Program-made: the position numbers and the translations under genes | The notes under the pieces: model-generated | Database searches by the model: none | What the model saw: only the letters and a program-made list of their open reading frames with translations | Told to the model about the DNA's origin: nothing | NCBI RefSeq assembly: GCF_014268495.2 | Contig: NZ_CP077087.1 | Location: 3,413,501 to 3,477,500 of the forward strand | Length of the DNA stretch: 64,000 nt | Source: Pseudomonas monsensis | GTDB taxonomy: Bacteria; Pseudomonadota; Gammaproteobacteria; Pseudomonadales; Pseudomonadaceae | Direction: 5' to 3' | Part shown: positions 59,202 through 64,000 of the stretch, one piece after another | Position numbering within the stretch: position 1 is the first letter of the stretch | Layout: the number at the start of each line of letters is the position of its first letter

Positions 59202-60329
59202 CTATTGAGCAACAGCCACTTGATTACGACCATATGACTTGGCTCTGTATAGCGCTCTGTCGGCATTGTTCATCAAACTGTAGAGACTATCGTCGGTGAA
59301 ATCCGATGACGCCACGCCAAGGCTGGCCGTTATGCGGTCAGCAGGCTCTGCCTTCAGTCCGGCGATAGCCTGCATCAGCTCCTGCGCGATACTCGTCGCC
59401 ACTTCAATGCTGGTATCGGGAAGCAAAATAGCGAATTCCTCGCCCCCTAGCCTGCCATGTACATCGTTTTTACGGATCGACGCACTGATGACCGCACCCA
59501 CCTGACGCAGAACCTGATCCCCTACCTGGTGACCGTAAGAATCGTTGATGTGCTTGAAGTGATCCATATCGAGCATCACGGCGCAAAGTACCGAACCGTT
59601 GCTTTTGCATTCACTGTAGAGCTGGTGGGCGTCATCGAAAAAAGCGCGGCGATTCTTCAGGCCAGTCAGTTCATCGGTTCGAGCGGCTCTGATGGAAAGC
59701 CTGTTTTCCCGCTCCATTTCACGGGTCAGACGAAACGCGGTTTCCAGGGCGTCTGACATTCTGCGAGTGGCGCTGGCTACAAATGAGGCAAACACAAACA
59801 CGGCGAGGGCCATGCCTTCTTGCAAGGTTGAGGGTTGAAACAACAGCCACGTTGAACAAGGCAATAGAACCAGGCCGATGGATAACATCGTCATGTTCCG
59901 ATAGGCCGAATAACACGATACCGCGCTGACAGACATCCCGACCGTAAAAAGCATCACCATCGCCTGGGCCAACAGGTCATGGGCCGGTATGACCGCGAGT
60001 GCCCCGGCGCCCCATATACCGGCGGACAACACAAGTGTGCACCAGTATTTTCGCTCCCAACGCTTGGGCGTGCGTTCAGTGACGGGGCTACGAAAATAGC
60101 CAATGAACATCCAGATACGCAGTAACGTCGACACCGTCAATAACGCTATCCATCCAACAACCACCGTGTGATCGAACCGATCCCAACACAGCCAACAAAG
60201 CATGACGGCTGCCATATAACTGCCGAAAACGGCAGCACCTGATTGTCGAAATAACTGCTGCAAGCGATCTGTTCGAACCTGTTCGGCTATGTGTGAGCCC
60301 TGATCACTTCCTAGCTCAAGATCATCCAT
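59202..60329 (-). CDS. Membrane diguanylate cyclase
   Basis: A 375-residue protein with about six helices (residues 30-190), a short coiled coil and a GGDEF domain with GRLGGEEFAILLP; RKND five residues before it is an intact RxxD inhibitory site. LDMDHFKHINDSYGHQVGDQ is the conserved metal and substrate motif. It should make c-di-GMP. Stands alone. Confidence 0.92.
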   Translation of the reverse strand: MDDLELGSDQGSHIAEQVRTDRLQQLFRQSGAAVFGSYMAAVMLCWLCWDRFDHTVVVGWIALLTVSTLLRIWMFIGYFRSPVTERTPKRWERKYWCTLVLSAGIWGAGALAVIPAHDLLAQAMVMLFTVGMSVSAVSCYSAYRNMTMLSIGLVLLPCSTWLLFQPSTLQEGMALAVFVFASFVASATRRMSDALETAFRLTREMERENRLSIRAARTDELTGLKNRRAFFDDAHQLYSECKSNGSVLCAVMLDMDHFKHINDSYGHQVGDQVLRQVGAVISASIRKNDVHGRLGGEEFAILLPDTSIEVATSIAQELMQAIAGLKAEPADRITASLGVASSDFTDDSLYSLMNNADRALYRAKSYGRNQVAVAQ

Positions 60330-60446
60330 TTAATCCGCCTGAACATGATGAATCGACAGGCTAAATTGTGGCACCTCGCCAGCAACGCAAACAACAGAGA
60401 ATTAACAATACGCACAATCTTTACCAACGGCTGGCGCAGGCCGTGC

Positions 60447-61346
60447 TCAGGCCGCGAGTATTTCCTGAAGAAACGCGATGAACACATTGATGCGACTCGA
60501 ACCCCGGTGGTTGGGCAAATACAGCGCGTTGATGCAGGTGCTTGCGCTACCGGGGTTGATCTCATAGTGCTCCAGCACCCGCGTCAACCGGCCTGCACTG
60601 ACATCCTCGTGCACCAGCCAATCGGCCAATAGCGTCATCCCGCCACCGGCCAAGGCCGCCTCGCGCAGAATGTCGGCATTGTTGCTTTGCAGCCGTCCTT
60701 GCACATCCACGTGGGTGACATCCCCTGCGCCCTTGAATGTCCAGTTGTTCTCGCCCTTGCGGTAATCGAAACGCAGGCATTGATGCTCAAGCAAATCACG
60801 TGGATGTCGCGGCAGGCCGGTTCGCCTCAGATAGTCGGGACTGGCCACAATCCAGCGCTGGAAACCACCCAGCCGCTTGCTGACGATGTCATCGCTGACG
60901 ACCGATGAACCGAGGCGCACTGACACATCGATTTGCTCGCTCAGCAGGTCACTGACCTCGTCGCTCAGCGACAGACTGATTTCCAGGCCCGGATGACGCT
61001 CAAGCAAGCGCCCCAAGTGCGGAGCGATGATTCGCCGGCCAAACTCCACCGGCACGCTGACCCGTAAACGTCCTTGAGCTTCGCTGCCACGGTCGGCAAC
61101 GGTGGCATCGGCGGCGTCGATGGCCGCGAGAATCGCCACAGCTTTATCGAAATAGTGCTGCCCCGCCACCGTGACGCTGGTGTTGCGTGTCGTGCGGTTG
61201 AGCAGGCTGGCGCCCAGCTCACTCTCCAGCCCCGCGACTTGTCGCGTCACCGATGAAGTCGAGATGCCAAGCTTGCGCGCTGCAGATGAGTAACCTCCGC
61301 AGCGCACCGTTTCGACAAACATCTTCAGCGCCAGCAACTTATCCAT
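60447..61346 (-). CDS. LysR-family transcriptional regulator
   Basis: A 299-residue LTTR with HTH GYSSAARKLGISTSSVTRQV and an effector domain. ATG 61346 is chosen to match the family start (MDKLLALKMFVET). It lies downstream of, and in the same direction as, the monooxygenase/ene-reductase genes and probably controls them. Confidence 0.9.
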   Translation of the reverse strand: MDKLLALKMFVETVRCGGYSSAARKLGISTSSVTRQVAGLESELGASLLNRTTRNTSVTVAGQHYFDKAVAILAAIDAADATVADRGSEAQGRLRVSVPVEFGRRIIAPHLGRLLERHPGLEISLSLSDEVSDLLSEQIDVSVRLGSSVVSDDIVSKRLGGFQRWIVASPDYLRRTGLPRHPRDLLEHQCLRFDYRKGENNWTFKGAGDVTHVDVQGRLQSNNADILREAALAGGGMTLLADWLVHEDVSAGRLTRVLEHYEINPGSASTCINALYLPNHRGSSRINVFIAFLQEILAA

Positions 61347-61452
61347 GTCCTGATTCCGGAATCGAAAGGTAAACACAGCGACTGTGCACGACCTGGCAGC
61401 GCGAGTCTTGCATGGCTGTGCTCTGTTGGATCAACGCCCACAGCCCGCGCTG

Positions 61453-62595
61453 TCAGGCCTGGGCAATCCCCATGATCCGATTGCCCATGCTCACGCCCCA
61501 ATCCCCCATGCGCCGGCCTTCTGCAAGTTGCTGTTGCTGCCAGGCCAACAGGGCATGATCGAGGTCGCCGGAGTCGTCGATGGTTTGCGCCAGGGACAGC
61601 GCATTGCGGGCTGCCTTGGCTGTGCTGCCGGCGGTATGAGGACGCGGCACAAACGCGGCGTCGCCCGTCAACAGCACGCGACCGAACACCATTTGCGGGA
61701 CTTGGAAATCAAGGATCGCTTGCACAAAAATGTCCCGGGTCTGGCGAATCAGCTCGCGGAAAGCCGGGTTCACCAGCCGCTCAGCCATTTCCCGGATGTA
61801 AGCCTCCTGTCCAGCGGCCAAGGTCCCGGGTGGAATCGAGTGGCTGCGCCGATGGTCGTTGTTGTCAGTGAGCACGGCATCCAGTTCCGGCCCTGGTGCC
61901 GCTTTCAAATACCACAGCCAGTTGAACCGACGCTCGCCAGGCTTAACGGAACCACTCACACCCGGCACCATGTATTCGAGCATCAGCGATTCAGGGTCTT
62001 GCTGAAAAACAAAGTCCTCGTAAAGCTGTGTCTTGGCGAAGTCTGGCAGCTGCTGTTCATCGACCAGCCCACGCCACACCACATACCCCGAGTAGGCAGG
62101 CGCCGCACCGGGCAGCACCACGCTGCGCACGCTCGACCCCGCGCCATCAGCGCCAATCAGCAAGTCGCCCTCGGCAGCGCTGCCATCGGCAAACATCGCC
62201 GTGACGCGGTGTTCATTCTGCGTCAGATCGACCAACGTCTTGCCACGGTGATAATGCTCGGCAGGAAATGCAGACAATAATGAGCTGTACAGGGCGTTCC
62301 AGGACGTCTGGGTTTGCGGCATCGGCTCTTTATGCACGACGCTGCCTGCCCGATCCAGATAAAGCCGATCATGGGAGCGGACGCCGAGCGCCCCGGCAGG
62401 ATGAATGCCCGCATAACGAAAATGGTGCAGGACATCCGCTTGCAGAACGATGCCTCCGCCGCGGCTATCCAGCGCGGCGGGAGATCGCTCGTAAATATCG
62501 ACCTGCCAACCGATCGCGCGCAATGCCGTGGCGGCGAACAGCCCTCCCAGAGAACCACCAATGACCAAGGCCTTCGAAACGCCTGAACTCTTCAT
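61453..62595 (-). CDS. FAD-dependent aromatic hydroxylase-like monooxygenase
   Basis: A 380-residue class A flavoprotein with GGSLGGLFAATALRAIGW (dinucleotide motif; usual GxGxxG has its second Gly), DLLIGADGAGSSVR and RVLLTGDAAFVPRP. ATG 62595 is chosen with GAGGAGAA upstream. Resembles salicylate hydroxylase/2,6-dihydroxypyridine hydroxylase groups. It follows the ene-reductase gene by 50 bp; both may act on cyclic enones or aromatics. Confidence 0.86.
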   Translation of the reverse strand: MKSSGVSKALVIGGSLGGLFAATALRAIGWQVDIYERSPAALDSRGGGIVLQADVLHHFRYAGIHPAGALGVRSHDRLYLDRAGSVVHKEPMPQTQTSWNALYSSLLSAFPAEHYHRGKTLVDLTQNEHRVTAMFADGSAAEGDLLIGADGAGSSVRSVVLPGAAPAYSGYVVWRGLVDEQQLPDFAKTQLYEDFVFQQDPESLMLEYMVPGVSGSVKPGERRFNWLWYLKAAPGPELDAVLTDNNDHRRSHSIPPGTLAAGQEAYIREMAERLVNPAFRELIRQTRDIFVQAILDFQVPQMVFGRVLLTGDAAFVPRPHTAGSTAKAARNALSLAQTIDDSGDLDHALLAWQQQQLAEGRRMGDWGVSMGNRIMGIAQA

Positions 62596-62645
62596 AGCTT
62601 TCTCCTCGTTGCCGGGTGATTCCCCAGACTCCGTTGAGCGATGGC

Positions 62646-63758
62646 TCATGCCAACACCGGATAGTCGATGTAGCCCTTGGCGTCGCCGCCAAAAAAGCTG
62701 TTGCCGTCGGCAACGTTGAGTGGCTTGCGACCGCGCAAGCGCGTGGGCAAGTCAGGGTTGGCAATAAACGGACGACCAAACGCGATGATGTCCGCACGGC
62801 CCTGCGCAATGGCCTGCTCGGCCGTTTCGCCGCTGTAGCCTCCGGCCAACATCAGAACGCCGTGAAACTGCGCGCGCAGTTGCTTGATGATCGCATCCCA
62901 GCGTGGATCATTACTTTCATCGAGCACGGTGCCGACCATCATCGGTTCAACCAGGTGCAGGTAAGCCAGATCCCAGTGATTGAGCCGGGATGCGATGTAG
63001 CCGAAGGTTTGCTCCGGGGTGTCATCGCCCATTCCCATGAAACGTCCCATCGGTGTCAGGCGAACGGCAACCCGCTCGGCACCGATTTGCGCAGTCACGG
63101 CATCGACGACTTCAAGCAGCAAGCGTGCACGGTTTTCGATGCTTCCACCGTAGCGGTCACTGCGCTGATTGCTGGCACTGTTAATGAACTGGTCGAGCAG
63201 GTAGCCATTGCCCGCGTGAATTTCCACGCCATCCATACCGGCGAGCATCGCGTTACGGGCGGCGGCGCGGAAGTCGGCGATGATTGCTTCGATGCCTGGA
63301 ATGTCCAGCGCTTGCGGGACAGGCACATCGCCCCAGACGCCCTCGCCCCGTTCGTTCAAGATAAAAGTCTTGCCGGGCACCGGCTGCGCGGTCGGCGCCA
63401 CCGGCAAGCCGCCGTTGGGCTGGAACACCGGGTGCGACACTCGGCCCACATGCCACAGTTGCAGGAAAATGCGCCCGCCTTCTGCGTGTACGGCCTCGCT
63501 GACAGCCTTCCAGCCTTCAATCTGCTCGTCGCTATGGATGCCGGGCGTCCAGGCGTAACCCTGGCCCTGCTGCGAAATCTGGGTCGCCTCGGTAATGATC
63601 AAAGCGGCACTGGCACGCTGACGGTAATACTCGACGTTCATTGATGTGGGGACGTTGCCCGGTTGGCCCGCCCGCGAGCGAGTCAGTGGTGCCATGGCGA
63701 CGCGGTGCTTCAAGCTGAGTTGGCCGAGCTTGATCGGGCTGAACAAGTGCTGAGTCAT
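62646..63758 (-). CDS. Ene-reductase of the old yellow enzyme family
   Basis: A 370-residue FMN protein with HLFSPIKLGQLSLKHRVAM, the HAGNGYLLDQF motif (substrate His with Asn), RYGGSIENRARLL and GYIDYPVLA at the end. It is NemA-like and reduces activated alkenes with NAD(P)H. A decayed relative lies at 11772. It starts 39 bp after a DsbA-family gene and heads a run with the monooxygenase. Confidence 0.92.
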   Translation of the reverse strand: MTQHLFSPIKLGQLSLKHRVAMAPLTRSRAGQPGNVPTSMNVEYYRQRASAALIITEATQISQQGQGYAWTPGIHSDEQIEGWKAVSEAVHAEGGRIFLQLWHVGRVSHPVFQPNGGLPVAPTAQPVPGKTFILNERGEGVWGDVPVPQALDIPGIEAIIADFRAAARNAMLAGMDGVEIHAGNGYLLDQFINSASNQRSDRYGGSIENRARLLLEVVDAVTAQIGAERVAVRLTPMGRFMGMGDDTPEQTFGYIASRLNHWDLAYLHLVEPMMVGTVLDESNDPRWDAIIKQLRAQFHGVLMLAGGYSGETAEQAIAQGRADIIAFGRPFIANPDLPTRLRGRKPLNVADGNSFFGGDAKGYIDYPVLA

Positions 63759-63797
63759 GATGATATTTCCTGTATGGGGAGGGACTGAACAGACGCC

Positions 63798-64000
63798 TCA
63801 GGCGGCCTGGTTGCGTTCCAGTATCTGGATCATTATTTCGATGGGTTGGGCGCCGTTGATGACGTCATCGGCGATCTGCACAGTCGGCACCGAGCGCAGA
63901 CCGGACGCCTTGGATCGGCCTTCGAGTGCCAAGACTTGCGCTGTGCCTTCATCGGCCTTGAGGAAGTCGACAATGGCGCCTCTGTCCTGCCCGGTTTCGG
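63798..64000 (-). CDS. DsbA-family (FrnE-like) protein, C-terminal part
   Basis: The frame is open to the window edge. Codons give VDFLKADEGTAQVLALEGRS, then LRSVPTVQIADDVINGAQPI and a normal end IQILERNQAA. The SVPT motif has the cis-proline of thioredoxin-fold proteins, and the sequence fits FrnE/2-hydroxychromene-carboxylate-isomerase-type DsbA relatives. About 67 residues are in view, so the CxxC or CxxS site is not. Confidence 0.75.
   Translation of the reverse strand, partial: ETGQDRGAIVDFLKADEGTAQVLALEGRSKASGLRSVPTVQIADDVINGAQPIEIMIQILERNQAA

Noticed and set aside
62616..63644. Long plus-strand frame opposite the ene-reductase
   Set aside because: Antisense shadow of an unmistakable old yellow enzyme.

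Overview
The window is 64 kb of GC-rich chromosome. Its gene content and protein sequences point to a fluorescent-group Pseudomonas: an oprB/gcd glucose module, PuuA/PuuB-type putrescine genes, folE with a DUF3833 lipoprotein, and many LysR, LacI and TetR regulators. I saw no rRNA, tRNA, CRISPR array or complete insertion sequence. Most genes look intact, and they are separated by an unusual number of gene remnants, so this is an accessory, actively eroding region.

Layout. 1-2.8 kb: end of a putrescine catabolic cluster (oxidase, XRE-cupin regulator, glutamine-synthetase-like ligase). 2.9-5.8 kb: a Nudix-like protein, a GGDEF remnant, a lipoprotein hydrolase and a transposase remnant. 5.8-7.5 kb: HxlR regulator divergent from a DoxX/SDR pair. 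7.5-9.4 kb: small orphan genes separated by GGCCGAT-type palindromes, then DinB. 9.5-12.8 kb: a TetR-linked oxidoreductase cluster in which two of four enzymes survive only as scars. 12.8-16.8 kb: a Lys/Ala-rich basic protein, an ABC exporter and a diguanylate cyclase. 16.9-20.7 kb: oprB and gcd. 20.9-23 kb: LysR and an epimerase-like protein.

22.9-32.8 kb is the most unusual block. It is a co-directional run of eight genes on the minus strand: a DJ-1/PfpI protein, a secreted multicopper oxidase with a single-base frameshift, a small unknown protein, two different tyrosinases, a DUF2182-like membrane protein, a caspase-like protease that overlaps it, and an unknown protein. Copper oxidases for phenols are thus tied to a caspase-fold protease, which I do not recognise as a described system.

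33.3-38.6 kb: a truncated NmrA gene, a molybdopterin oxidoreductase with its cytochrome b, a patatin, and a folE-DUF3833-SDR group. 38.9-47.5 kb: a complete sucrose uptake locus (LacI, GH32 invertase, MalK-type ATPase, two permeases, binding protein and a divergent sugar porin) with a perfect LacI-type operator in the divergent promoter region. 47.5-50 kb: a thioesterase, a LysR remnant fused tail to tail with an NCS2 permease remnant, a HEPN-like orphan and an aldehyde dehydrogenase remnant. 50-50.9 kb: a split YeeE/YedE transporter. 51-58 kb: a two-component system divergent from a redox operon (PepSY, DUF2271 with a flavinylation-like motif, PepSY/flavodoxin reductase, ApbE, VIT transporter). 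58-64 kb: an ArsO-like flavoprotein, a diguanylate cyclase, and LysR with a monooxygenase/ene-reductase/DsbA-family group cut by the window edge.
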